A stretch of DNA of 64,000 nucleotides from Leucobacter chromiiresistens. Its GTDB lineage: Bacteria; Actinomycetota; Actinomycetes; Actinomycetales; Microbacteriaceae. Position numbers and translations under genes: made by a program. The notes beneath the pieces are model-generated. The model had not been told where the DNA came from. It saw only the letters and a program-made list of their open reading frames with translations, and did not search any database. Of this stretch, positions 15,088 through 23,457 are shown in pieces (position 1 is the first letter of the stretch; the number at the start of each line of letters is the position of its first letter). The DNA lies in contig NZ_LDRK01000009.1 in the NCBI RefSeq assembly GCF_001477055.1, forward strand, positions 1 to 64,000, read 5' to 3'.

Positions 15088-17295
15088 GTGGAATCCAACG
15101 TCGAAGACAACACCACTCCCGCAGCCGAGGAAGCCGCCGCGCCGCCGCGTCGCCGCGCCTCGCGCCGGGTGAGCGCGGCCGCCGGTGCGGCAGCCCCGGA
15201 GTCGGCACGGGCGGCTGAGGCCCCCGCCGCCGAGGCTCCGGCCGCCGAGGCGTCCGCCGCGCCCGCTGCGGATGCCGCGCAGGCCGCCGCCCAGGCCCCG
15301 GCCGCCGATGAGGCTCCCGCGGCCGCAGCGCCGAAGAAGCGCGCGACCCGCAGCCGCAAGAAGGTCGAAGCCGCTGCCGACGAGGCGTCGGGCGACGCCG
15401 CATCGGCCCCCGCCGATGCGGGCTCGACCGAGTCCGACGAGCAGCCCGTGGCCGCGCCGAAGAAGCGCGCGACGCGCAGCCGCAAGAAGGTCGAGACGCC
15501 CGCCGAGCCGGCGAGCGACGCCGCATCCGAGGCGCCCGTGGCCGCCGAGGCCGCCTCGGCCGCAGCCCCCGCGCAGTCGAGCGACTCGACCGCTGCCGCG
15601 GCGGAGCCCGAGGCGCCCGCGAAGCGCACCCGCAGCCGCCGCGCCACGTCGGCATCGGCGGCGTCGAAGGCTGACGACGCGTCAGCTGCAGCGCCGGAAG
15701 CCGCAGCGACTGATGCCGCGCAGCCCGAAGCACCCGCGGGTGCGGCGAGCGACGCGACGCGCAGCGCCCGGAACTCCGAGCAGTCGGAGCGCGGCGAGCA
15801 GGAGCAGTCGGAGCGCTCGGAGCGCTCGGAGCAGGAGCGCGGCGAGAAGTCGGAGCGCGGCGAGAAGATGGAGCGCGGCGATCGTTCGGATCGCGCCGAG
15901 AAGTCGGAGAACGGCGACGGCGAGCGTTCGGGTCGTGGTCGCCGCGGGCGGGGCCGCAATCAGAAGAACGAGAGCGCCGACGCGAACGAGCAGGCCGAGG
16001 CGACCGAAGACGAGGGCAAGCAGCGCGGCCAGAACGGCAGCGGCGCTCAGAACGCGCAGAAGAACGGCGAGGCGAAGAACGGGGAGAACTCGAGCCGCTC
16101 CAGCCGCACCCGCCAGCGCGACCGCAAGCGCCGGGGCCAGGGCGACGACATCGAGCCCGAGATCACCGAAGACGACGTGCTGCTCCCCATCGCGGGCATC
16201 CTCGACGTGCTCGACAACTACGCCTTCGTCCGTACGAGCGGCTACCTTCCGGGCACGAGCGACGTCTACGTCTCACTCGGGCAGGTCAAGAAGTACGGCC
16301 TGCGACGCGGGGACGCGGTCGTCGGTGCGATCCGGCAGCCCCGCGACAACGACGGAGCCAGCCGCCAGAAGTACAACGCGATCGTCAAGATCGACACCGT
16401 CAACGGCCGGCCCGTCGACGAGCAGGCTGAGGAGCGCGTCGACATCGCCGACCTCACCGCGACCTACCCCGAGGAGCGGCTGCGCTTCGAGACCGACCAG
16501 AAGCACGTGCTCGGCCGCGCCGTCGACCTCGTCGCGCCGACGGGGCTCGGTCAGCGCACCGCACTGGTGGTGCCGGCCCACCTCGACGGCAGCGCCGTGC
16601 TCGGCGAGCTCGCAGAGGCCGTCAGCGCGAACCGCCCCGATGCCCACCTCATGCTGCTGCTCGCGAACGCGCAGCCCGAGGAGATCACACGACTGCAGCG
16701 CTCCGTGCGCGGCGAGGTCGTCGCTGCGAGCTTCGACCGAGCGGCCGAGGATCAGGCGATCATCGCCGAGCTCGCGATCGATCGGGCGAAGCGTCTCGTC
16801 GAGCTCGGCCACGACGTCGTCGTGCTCGTCGACTCGCTGAACCGGTTCGCCCGCGCCTACGCGCAGGCCCAGCACGCGCAGACCCGGCCCGCACTCGACG
16901 AGATCGACGAGCTCGCGCTCGCGCAGATCAAGCGACTGCTCGCGTCGGCGCGCAACGTTGAGAACGGCGGTTCGCTGACCGTCATCGCGACGGTGCAGTC
17001 GAAGACCGGCGTCGCAGCCGACAAGCTGCTGCTGCGCGAGGTGCTCGCCGTCGTCAACAGCGAGGTGCGCTTCGCGAAGACGGCGCCCGGGCTTCCCGCA
17101 GCGGTCGACTTCGAGGCGTCGCGCACCCGCAATCCGGAGTCGATGCTCGGCGCCGACGAAGTCGCGGCCCTGGCGACGCTGCGCGCGGCACTCCACGAGG
17201 ACGACGCCGACGATCGGCTGCGCGAGCGGCTCCGCTCCACGGCCACGAATGCGGCGCTCCTCGCAGAGGTGCAGCGCTCCGGCAGCCTGTCCTAG
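15088..17295 (+). CDS. rho: Rho-like protein with degenerate ATPase active site
   Basis: A 735-aa protein at the canonical rho position. Residues 1-355 are low-complexity (Ala/Pro/Arg repeats with three KKRATRSRKKVE-like blocks, then Glu/Ser/Arg and Asn/Gln-rich stretches), like actinobacterial Rho insertions, but no Rho_N helical domain is visible. Residues about 358-430 are a near-canonical cold-shock RNA-binding domain (GILDVLDNYAFVRTSGYLPG). In the ATPase domain, PPKAGKT is replaced by PAHLDGS (496-502), DER by NAQ (527-529) and the GGVD Q-loop is gone. Walker B Asp (582, LVDSLNR) and a possible Arg finger (RTRN) remain. GTG 15088 follows GAGAGGAAGAAC. True ATP-driven termination seems unlikely; an RNA-binding pseudo-ATPase, or a diverged Rho backed by another copy, are the options. 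Confidence 0.85.
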   Translation: MESNVEDNTTPAAEEAAAPPRRRASRRVSAAAGAAAPESARAAEAPAAEAPAAEASAAPAADAAQAAAQAPAADEAPAAAAPKKRATRSRKKVEAAADEASGDAASAPADAGSTESDEQPVAAPKKRATRSRKKVETPAEPASDAASEAPVAAEAASAAAPAQSSDSTAAAAEPEAPAKRTRSRRATSASAASKADDASAAAPEAAATDAAQPEAPAGAASDATRSARNSEQSERGEQEQSERSERSEQERGEKSERGEKMERGDRSDRAEKSENGDGERSGRGRRGRGRNQKNESADANEQAEATEDEGKQRGQNGSGAQNAQKNGEAKNGENSSRSSRTRQRDRKRRGQGDDIEPEITEDDVLLPIAGILDVLDNYAFVRTSGYLPGTSDVYVSLGQVKKYGLRRGDAVVGAIRQPRDNDGASRQKYNAIVKIDTVNGRPVDEQAEERVDIADLTATYPEERLRFETDQKHVLGRAVDLVAPTGLGQRTALVVPAHLDGSAVLGELAEAVSANRPDAHLMLLLANAQPEEITRLQRSVRGEVVAASFDRAAEDQAIIAELAIDRAKRLVELGHDVVVLVDSLNRFARAYAQAQHAQTRPALDEIDELALAQIKRLLASARNVENGGSLTVIATVQSKTGVAADKLLLREVLAVVNSEVRFAKTAPGLPAAVDFEASRTRNPESMLGADEVAALATLRAALHEDDADDRLRERLRSTATNAALLAEVQRSGSLS

Positions 17296-17302
17296 CACGC
17301 AC

Positions 17303-17332
17303 GAGCCCGCCCCGGTGTTCCGGGGCGGGCTC
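17303..17332 (+). terminator. 13-bp hairpin after the rho-locus gene
   Basis: GAGCCCGCCCCGG (17303-17315) and its exact complement (17320-17332) flank a TGTT loop. It begins 8 nt after the stop codon and has no U-tract. It separates the gene from prfA, which has its own promoter. Confidence 0.8.
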
Positions 17333-17353
17333 AGTCGTCGCCGGATGCGGCGG

Positions 17354-17359
17354 TAGAGT
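17354..17359 (+). promoter_or_regulatory. TAGAGT -10 box for prfA
   Basis: TAGAGT lies 35 nt before ATG 17395, after the terminator, leaving a short leader with GTAAGGAAG as RBS. Confidence 0.4.
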
Positions 17360-17394
17360 GATGGCGGTCACGCCGCGAGACGTAAGGAAGATAC

Positions 17395-18468
17395 ATGTTC
17401 GAACAGGTCGCAGGGCTGATCGCGGAGCACGCGCGGTTGCAGGAGGAGCTCGCGGATCCCGCGCTGCACGCCGACGCATCACGGGCGAAGAAGGTCAATC
17501 GGCGGTACGCCGAGCTCAGCAAGATCAAGTCTGCGCACGAGCACTGGCAGCAGATGGGCGACGACCTCGAAGCGGCGCGCGAGCTCGCGAAAGAGGATGA
17601 GGCGTTCGCCGAAGAGGTTCCCGTGCTCGAGGCCGGACTCGCCGAGGCCCAGGAGCGTGTGCGCCGACTGCTCATCCCGCGCGACCCCGACGACGCGCGC
17701 GACGTGATCCTCGAGATCAAGGGCGGCGAGGGCGGCGCCGAATCCGCGCTCTTCGGCGCCGACCTGCTGCGCATGTACCTGCACTACGCGGAGTCGAAGG
17801 GCTGGAAGACCGAGATGATCGAGGCCGACGAGAGCGATCTCGGCGGGTACAAGAACGTGCAGGTGGCCATCAAGGCGAACGCCTCCGATCCCTCGCAGGG
17901 CGCCTGGGCGCACCTCAAGTACGAGGGCGGCGTGCACCGCGTGCAGCGCGTGCCCGTCACCGAGTCGCAGGGGCGCATCCACACGTCGACCACCGGGGTG
18001 CTCGTGTACCCCGAGGTCGACGAGCCGGAGGAGGTCGGCATCAATCAGAACGACCTCAAGATCGACGTGTACCGCTCCTCGGGCCCCGGCGGGCAGTCCG
18101 TCAACACCACCGACTCCGCCGTGCGCATCACCCACCTCCCGACGGGCATCGTGGTCGCGATGCAGAACGAGAAGAGCCAGTTGCAGAACCGCGAGGCGGC
18201 CATGCGCGTGCTCCGCGCACGCCTGCTCGCTCGTCAGCAGGAGGAGGCCGCGGCCGAGGCCAGCGCGCATCGATCGAGCCAGATCCGCACGATGGATCGC
18301 TCCGAGCGCATCCGCACCTACAACTTCCCCGAGAACCGGATCGCCGACCATCGCACGGGGTACAAGGCCTACAACCTCGATCAGGTAATGAACGGCTCCC
18401 TCGACGCGGTCATCGAGTCGTGCATCCGCGCCGATGAGGAGGCGCGGCTGGCTGAGCTGGGGCAGTAG
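17395..18468 (+). CDS. prfA: Peptide chain release factor 1
   Basis: A 357-aa class I release factor recognising UAA and UAG. The catalytic GGQ is in [16 protein letters not shown] (about residues 226-240). The codon-recognition PxT-type tripeptide lies in the [13 protein letters not shown] block, and the N-terminal domain is a long coiled-coil-rich helix bundle. Length is normal. AAGGAAG precedes ATG 17395. In related genomes prmC, which methylates the GGQ glutamine, follows directly; here about 5 kb of accessory genes separate them. Confidence 0.97.
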   Translation: MFEQVAGLIAEHARLQEELADPALHADASRAKKVNRRYAELSKIKSAHEHWQQMGDDLEAARELAKEDEAFAEEVPVLEAGLAEAQERVRRLLIPRDPDDARDVILEIKGGEGGAESALFGADLLRMYLHYAESKGWKTEMIEADESDLGGYKNVQVAIKANASDPSQGAWAHLKYEGGVHRVQRVPVTESQGRIHTSTTGVLVYPEVDEPEEVGINQNDLKIDVYRSSGPGGQSVNTTDSAVRITHLPTGIVVAMQNEKSQLQNREAAMRVLRARLLARQQEEAAAEASAHRSSQIRTMDRSERIRTYNFPENRIADHRTGYKAYNLDQVMNGSLDAVIESCIRADEEARLAELGQ

Positions 18469-18501
18469 GGAGCTCCGCCTTCCGCCGTCCCCCGTTGCTT
18501 C

Positions 18502-18569
18502 GGTGAGAGATTCGGCTTCGGTGAGGCGAATACCTCCCGAAGAGTCTCACCGAAGCCGAATCTCTCACC
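18502..18569. repeat. 24-bp perfect inverted repeat (dispersed element, copy 1)
   Basis: Positions 18502-18525 are the exact reverse complement of 18546-18569, with a 20-nt spacer. The arm contains GAGAGATTCGG and TTCGGTGAG. A related, less perfect copy lies at 45651-45719. It sits between prfA and a degenerate gene and could act as a terminator. The remainder of the gap 18469-18684 holds no gene. Confidence 0.75.
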
Positions 18570-18684
18570 CCAGCGCCGCCGCAGTCTCCGCTCACAGAAC
18601 CGGCATATGCGCTGAGGCGCAGCGCGATCCACAGGTGCGCGACCTGACCCACGTGAGCGGCCGTGCTGCATGCATACTGGCGGC

Positions 18685-19519
18685 ATGTCAGTCCTCGTTC
18701 TGCTCGCATCACTCGGCGGCGTCGCCCGCACGCGTGAGCTGCGGGATCGGGGCGTCAGCGACGCGCGCATCGCCCGTGACGTTCGCGATGGGCGGGTCGA
18801 GCGTCCGCGTCGCGGTTGGCTGGCGCTGCCCGACGCCGATCCCGACCTCGTCGCAGCAGCCGCGCACGGCGTCGTGCTCACCTGCATCACGCAGGCGAAG
18901 CGCCTCGGGCTGTGGACCCTCAGCGACGGCCGCACGCACGTCGCGGCTTCGGGCGCGGCACGGCCGAGCGCCCGGGGTTGCGCCGTGCACCGCCGTGCAC
19001 TGGGGGAGGCCGTTGCAGTTCCGTCCACCGGGCACGCTCGCCGATCCCGTGGTCAACGTCCTGCAGTTCGTGGCCGATTGCCAACCGTTCGAAGAGGCGC
19101 TCGTCGTCTGGAACTCGGCGCTCAACCGCGGGCTCGTCGACCGCTCGGCGCTGTCGCGGCTCCCGCTGCGAGGATCGGCGCGACGTCTGCTGACCGAGGC
19201 GAGACCGTTCGTCGACTCGGGCCTCGAGACGCTGGTGGCCTCGCGCCTGCGGTGGACGAAGATCCGGCTCCTTCCGCAGGCGCACCTCTTCGGCCATCGC
19301 GTCGATCTGCTGATCGGAGATCGACTCGTGCTCCAGATCGACGGCGCATCGCATACCGGGCGCCAACGGGACGCCGACAACGCCTTCGACGCGCTGCTCG
19401 TCGCCCGAGGCTACACCGTGATCCGCATCGGCTACCTGCAGGTCGTCGAGGACTGGCCCGGCGTGCAATCTCAGCTCATGGATTGCATCGCCCAGGGGCT
19501 CCACCTGGCGCGCCGCTGA
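18685..19519 (+). pseudogene. DUF559/AbiEi-like endonuclease-fold gene, frameshifted
   Basis: The first part reads MSVLVLLASLGGVARTRELR and on to about 18995 (winged-helix-like AbiEi_4 type N-terminus). The second part, one base out of phase, begins near AVHWGRPL and contains the PD-(D/E)XK-like DUF559 core VDLLIGDRLVLQIDGASH, ending at 19519. The break falls in a short repeat, CCGTGCACCGCCGTGCACTGG near 18983-19003; deleting one base there gives a continuous ...VHAVHWGRPL reading. It is therefore disrupted by a +1 insertion, or a sequencing error. CATACT 6 nt before ATG 18685 fits a leaderless start. The related intact family is widespread in actinobacteria with unclear function. Confidence 0.7.
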
Positions 19520-19656
19520 CCGACGGCGCTCACCGAACCCGTGCCCCGCAGGCGCACCCCGAAGGCGCACCCCGCCAGCGCCCCTGCCAGCACACCCCGC
19601 GCGCAGGCAGGGCGAGACAGACGGCGCTCGACGCCCAGTACCGGTACGCTGAGGGC
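19520..19656. other. Gap with short direct repeats
   Basis: No gene. A 13-nt direct repeat (AGGCGCACCCCGA/C at 19550-19562 and 19563-19575) follows the stop of the disrupted gene. TACGCT (19645-19650) ends 6 nt before the next ATG and is the likely promoter of the acetyltransferase. Confidence 0.4.
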
Positions 19657-20196
19657 ATGTCTGATGTCGCACAGCCGCTCGTGGGTCCGCTCGTCACCCT
19701 CCGCGCCCCCGCGCATGAGGATCTCGATCCCCTCGTCGCAATTCTCGGCGAACCCGAGGTCGCGCTCTGGTGGGTGGGTTACACCCCGCAGCGGGTGCGC
19801 GAGGAGTTCATCGACGCCCCCCAGACCGCCCGCATCATCGAGGTCGAGGGGCGCACCGCCGGCGCGATGTTCGTGCTGCGCGGCGAGGATCCCGAGTACC
19901 CCACCACGGTGATGCACCTCTTCATCGGCACCGAGTTCCGGGGCCGCCGCATCGGTGAAGAGGCGCTGGCACTCGCGATCCGCTCGGAGTTCGCCGCCGG
20001 AATCAGCCGCGTCACCCTCGATCCGAACGTCAACAACGACGGGGCGATCCGCAGCTACGAGCGGCTCGGGTTCAAGCGCATCGGCGTGCTCCGCGATTAC
20101 CAGGTGCGCCCCGGTGGCGCACTCGAGGACGCCCTGTTCCTCGATATCACCCGCTCCGACTTCCCCGACGGCCCGCCCCTGCCCTCGCGCGACTGA
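19657..20196 (+). CDS. GNAT-family N-acetyltransferase
   Basis: A 179-aa cytoplasmic acetyltransferase of the RimJ/RimL/AAC(6')-like group. The acetyl-CoA loop (Q/RxxGxG/A equivalent) is FRGRRIGEEALAL (about residues 92-104), with LDPNVNNDGAIRSYERLGFKRIGVLRDY as the conserved C-terminal half. It could act on ribosomal N-termini, small amines or aminoglycosides; the sequence does not say which. ATG 19657 lies 6 nt after TACGCT and lacks an RBS, consistent with a leaderless message. Confidence 0.8.
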   Translation: MSDVAQPLVGPLVTLRAPAHEDLDPLVAILGEPEVALWWVGYTPQRVREEFIDAPQTARIIEVEGRTAGAMFVLRGEDPEYPTTVMHLFIGTEFRGRRIGEEALALAIRSEFAAGISRVTLDPNVNNDGAIRSYERLGFKRIGVLRDYQVRPGGALEDALFLDITRSDFPDGPPLPSRD

Positions 20197-20207
20197 CCAT
20201 CGGTGAC

Positions 20208-20238
20208 CGGGCTGAGTCAGCCCGCCCGGCGGTAGCAT
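20208..20238 (+). promoter_or_regulatory. 17-bp palindrome plus TAGCAT promoter of MFS gene
   Basis: CGGGCTGAGTCAGCCCG (20208-20224) is a perfect palindrome placed where the -35 region should be, 8 nt before TAGCAT (20233-20238). ATG 20245 follows after 6 nt. It may be an operator, or a weak terminator of the acetyltransferase gene. Confidence 0.4.
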
Positions 20239-20244
20239 GGTCGT

Positions 20245-21636
20245 ATGCGCGCCGCCCGTCCGATCCTGCCCTGGGTCGTCTGGGGAATCGCAGCGCTCTC
20301 GTACGCGGTGGCGATCATCAACCGGTCGTCACTGTCGGCTCTGGGGCCCGCTGCGCAGGAGCACTTCGGCATCGACGCGACGACGCTGGCGGCGTTCCCC
20401 GTGATTCAGCTGGTCGTGTACGCGGGGCTGCAGATTCCCGTCGGCGTGCTGCTCGATCGCATCGGGGCGCGCGCGATGATCCTCATCGGCGGTGCGTTGA
20501 TGATCGCCGGGCAGGCGGCGATGGCCACGGTGCCCGAGGTGTCGCTCGCGATCGTCGCGCGTGTGCTGGTGGGGGCGGGCGACGCCTGCACCTTCATCAG
20601 CGTCATGCGGATGCTGCCCGAGTGGTTCTCGCTGCGGCAGCTGCCGACGATCAGTCAGGTGACGGGCCTGATCGGGCAGTCGGGTCAGCTCGTCTCGGTC
20701 GTGCCGCTGGCGGTGCTGGTCGGAGGCGCCGGATGGATGGGCGGGTTCCTCGGGCTCGCCGCGGTCGGGCTGCTCGTCGTGATCCTCGGCGTCGTGGTGC
20801 TGCGCGACGCACCGGGGGAGGGCACGCTGCTCGAGCGCATCACCGGCAGGCGCGGTCGGGTCACGGAGAACGCCCGCTCGTTCGCCGATTCGCGCACGGC
20901 GGCGCTCTCGGCGGTGCAGCCGCCGGCGACGGAGATGATCCCGGTGATCTCCGAGGTGCGCGTGCGCGGGCTCGGCTTCTGGAACCGGGCGCGCCGACTG
21001 CTGCGGCTGCCGGGCGTGCGGCTCGCGTACTGGGTGCACTTCGCGTCGCCGTTCGCGGCGAACGTCTTCCTGCTGCTCTGGGGCACACCGTTCCTGGTCG
21101 GGGGTCTCGGTCTCGACGAGGCGGCGGCGCGGGCTCTGCTGAGCCTCACGGTGGTCTCGTCCATGGTCGCGAGCGTGGTGCTCGGCCCGTTGAGCTCGCG
21201 CTTCATCGAGCGTCGCGTCTGGTTCAATCTGGGTATCACCGTCGCGATCGCGGTCGTGTGGACGGCGGTGATCGTGTGGCCGGCGACCCCGCCGCTCGCG
21301 CTGGTGCTCGTGCTGCTGCTGATCCTGCCCCTCGGGGGGCCCGCGTCGATGATCGCCTTCGAGGTGGCGCGTTCGCACACGCCGCGGAGCTACGCGGGCT
21401 TCGGTACGGGGCTCGTGAACACGGGCGGCTTCACGGCATCGCTGCTCGTCATCCTGCTGATCGGTCTGGTGCTCGACGTGCAGGGTGCCGGATCGCCCGA
21501 GGACTACTCGCTCCACGCGTTCCAGGTGGCGTTCGCCGTGCAGATCCCCTTCTGGGTGCTGGGCATCGTCATGATCGTCGTCGAGCAGCGCCGCACCAAG
21601 CGCTGGATGGAGGACAACGGCCGCACGCTGCGCTGA
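20245..21636 (+). CDS. Major facilitator superfamily transporter
   Basis: A 463-aa, 12-helix MFS protein. LLDRIGARAMILIGG is the motif A loop between helices 2 and 3 (about residues 72-86), and RVLVGAGDACTFISVMRMLPEWF follows. A long cytoplasmic loop of about 60 residues, partly Arg-rich, divides the two halves. Resemblance is to general solute/drug carriers without a clear subfamily. The last two codons and the stop form the first unit of a 19-nt tandem repeat. Substrate unknown. Confidence 0.85.
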   Translation: MRAARPILPWVVWGIAALSYAVAIINRSSLSALGPAAQEHFGIDATTLAAFPVIQLVVYAGLQIPVGVLLDRIGARAMILIGGALMIAGQAAMATVPEVSLAIVARVLVGAGDACTFISVMRMLPEWFSLRQLPTISQVTGLIGQSGQLVSVVPLAVLVGGAGWMGGFLGLAAVGLLVVILGVVVLRDAPGEGTLLERITGRRGRVTENARSFADSRTAALSAVQPPATEMIPVISEVRVRGLGFWNRARRLLRLPGVRLAYWVHFASPFAANVFLLLWGTPFLVGGLGLDEAAARALLSLTVVSSMVASVVLGPLSSRFIERRVWFNLGITVAIAVVWTAVIVWPATPPLALVLVLLLILPLGGPASMIAFEVARSHTPRSYAGFGTGLVNTGGFTASLLVILLIGLVLDVQGAGSPEDYSLHAFQVAFAVQIPFWVLGIVMIVVEQRRTKRWMEDNGRTLR

Positions 21637-21712
21637 GGGCCGCACGCTGCGCTGAGGGCCTCGCGCTGCGCTGAGGGCCCCGCGCTGCGCTGAGGGCCCT
21701 ACGCTGCGCTGG
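21619..21712 (+). repeat. 19-nt tandem repeat starting in the MFS stop codon
   Basis: Four 19-nt units (21628-21646, 21647-21665, 21666-21684, 21685-21703) plus a partial one begin CTGCGCTGAGGGCC. The first CTGCGCTGA is the last Leu, Arg and stop of the MFS gene, so every unit carries a copy of that stop region. The unit length is not a multiple of three. Confidence 0.85.
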
Positions 21713-21732
21713 GGCGGCCGGGCGCGATTCGG

Positions 21733-22299
21733 TCAGATCACGTAGAAGTCGGCCATGTCGGGCTGCTCGATCGGGGCGCCGCGTCGCGGCCGACCGCTGG
21801 CGGGGATCCCGGTCAGCGTGGTCCAGGGGGGTGCGGAGCGCACGACGACGGCGTTCGACCCGATCGCGCTGTCGTGCCCGATGTCGATGCTGCCGAGCAG
21901 TTTCGCGCCGGCTCCGATGACGACCCGGTCGCCGACGGTGGGGTGCCGTTTTCCGCGGTCGTGGCCCGTGCCGCCCAGGGTGACGCCGTGGTAGATGAGC
22001 ACGTCGTCGCCGATGACGGCGGTCTCGCCGATGACGACGCCCATGCCGTGGTCGATGAAGAGGCGGCGGCCGATGGTGGCGCCGGGATGGATCTCGATGC
22101 CCGAGCAGAATCGCGAGAGCTGGGCGATGGCGCGCGGCAGGAAGCGCAGCCCCCGCTTCCACATCGCGTGCGAGACGCGGTGCCACCACACGGCGTGCAA
22201 CCCCGAGTACACGAAGAACACCTCCGCGGCACTGCGCGCTGCGGGATCGTGCGCGCGTGCTGCGGAGATGTCTTCGCGGATGCGGGAGAACACGCTCAT
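21733..22299 (-). CDS. cysE: Serine O-acetyltransferase
   Basis: A 188-aa hexapeptide-repeat enzyme that makes O-acetylserine from serine and acetyl-CoA. The left-handed beta-helix begins near residue 70: [44 protein letters not shown] is the catalytic stretch, with the His/Asp pair in FIDHGMG. It is of the short EpsC/CysE type. ATG 22299 starts 37 bp after cysK, with no Shine-Dalgarno sequence in front, so it may depend on upstream translation. Confidence 0.93.
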   Translation of the reverse strand: MSVFSRIREDISAARAHDPAARSAAEVFFVYSGLHAVWWHRVSHAMWKRGLRFLPRAIAQLSRFCSGIEIHPGATIGRRLFIDHGMGVVIGETAVIGDDVLIYHGVTLGGTGHDRGKRHPTVGDRVVIGAGAKLLGSIDIGHDSAIGSNAVVVRSAPPWTTLTGIPASGRPRRGAPIEQPDMADFYVI

Positions 22300-22336
22300 G
22301 CGGTGCGGTGCGTCGGCGGCCTTCGCGGGGCCGCGG

Positions 22337-23272
22337 TCAGGAGTTGAGGTCTTCGAAGAGCACCGTCGAGAAGTAGCGCTCGCCGAAGTCGGGAACGACG
22401 ACGACGATCTTCTTCCCGGCGTTCTCCGGGCGGCGGGCGACCTGGGTGGCCGCCCACACTGCGGAGCCGCCCGAGATGCCGGCGAGAATGCCCTCGTCGG
22501 TGCCGAGTGCGCGCGCCGTGGCGATGGAGTCGGCGAGGGTGACGTCGACGACCTCGTCGTACACCTCGCGGTCGAGGATCGGGGGCACGAAGTTCGCGCC
22601 GAGGCCCTGGATCTTGTGCGGGCCCGCGGTGCCCTCGGTGAGGAGCGGGGAGTCAATGGGCTCGACCGCGACGACCCGGATGTCGGGGTTCTGCTCCTTG
22701 AGGTACCCTCCGGCGCCCGTGATCGTGCCGCCGGTGCCGATGCCCGCGACGAAGATGTCGATCTTCCCGTCGGTGTCGTTCCACACCTCGGGGCCGGTGG
22801 TGGCGCGGTGGATCGCCGGGTTCGCCGGGTTGGCGAACTGCTTGGCGAGCACGGCTCCGGGGGTGCTCGCGGCGATCTCCTCCGCCTTGGCGACCGCGCC
22901 CTTCATGCCGAGCGGGCCCTCGGTGAGCACGATCTCGGCGCCGTAGGCGCGCAGCATCTTGCGGCGCTCGATGCTCATCGTCTCGGGCATGGTGAGGATA
23001 ACGCGGTACCCGCGCGCCGCGCCGACGAAGGCGAGGGCGATGCCGGTGTTGCCGCTCGTGCCCTCGACGATGGTGCCGCCGGGCTGCAGGTCGCCCGACT
23101 GCTCCGCGGCGTCGATGATGGCGATGCCGATGCGATCCTTCACGGATCCGGCGGGGTTGTAGAACTCGAGCTTCGCGAGCACCTCGGCGCCCGCGTTCTC
23201 GGTGACGCGGTTCAGGCGGACGAGGGGCGTGTTGCCGAATGCCTGGGTGATGTTGTCGTAGGTCCGTGCCAT
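22337..23272 (-). CDS. cysK: Cysteine synthase A (O-acetylserine sulfhydrylase)
   Basis: A 311-aa PLP enzyme forming cysteine from O-acetylserine and sulfide. The PLP lysine is in [12 protein letters not shown] (about residue 44), [11 protein letters not shown] binds substrate, and [15 protein letters not shown] holds the phosphate loop. Length and motifs are standard. AGGAGGAT lies 8 nt before ATG 23272. It is first in a two-gene operon with cysE, and CysE/CysK are known to form the cysteine synthase complex. Confidence 0.97.
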   Translation of the reverse strand: MARTYDNITQAFGNTPLVRLNRVTENAGAEVLAKLEFYNPAGSVKDRIGIAIIDAAEQSGDLQPGGTIVEGTSGNTGIALAFVGAARGYRVILTMPETMSIERRKMLRAYGAEIVLTEGPLGMKGAVAKAEEIAASTPGAVLAKQFANPANPAIHRATTGPEVWNDTDGKIDIFVAGIGTGGTITGAGGYLKEQNPDIRVVAVEPIDSPLLTEGTAGPHKIQGLGANFVPPILDREVYDEVVDVTLADSIATARALGTDEGILAGISGGSAVWAATQVARRPENAGKKIVVVVPDFGERYFSTVLFEDLNS

Positions 23273-23332
23273 GGTGCTGCATCCTCCTGGGATCGAATCG
23301 TCGCACGCCGGTGGGGCGTCGAGGCCTCCTCA

Positions 23333-23352
23333 ACTATATCGATCAGTTATCG
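23333..23352 (-). promoter_or_regulatory. cysK promoter region with small palindrome
   Basis: TATAGT on the minus strand (plus 23333-23338) is a good -10 about 60 nt upstream of cysK. CGAT-N5-ATCG (23340-23352) lies where a regulator could block it. No clear -35. Sulfur control is an inference. Confidence 0.35.
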
Positions 23353-23457
23353 GTCGCGTTCGCAGATGTTATGCAGGATGTCGCGGTGTGACGGCGCACC
23401 CCGCCGCCGCCGCGCTCGCCGGCGCAGGGTGGGCGTCGGGTGTGGAAGGGTAAGGGT

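Noticed and set aside
15088-17295. Possible frameshift or sequencing error explaining the abnormal Rho sequence
   Set aside because: The frame is continuous, the spacing between degenerate motifs equals that of normal Rho, and the other frames contain no P-loop.
18685-19519. Programmed +1 frameshifting
   Set aside because: No slippery stop or stimulator is visible; a simple insertion in a short repeat explains the break better.
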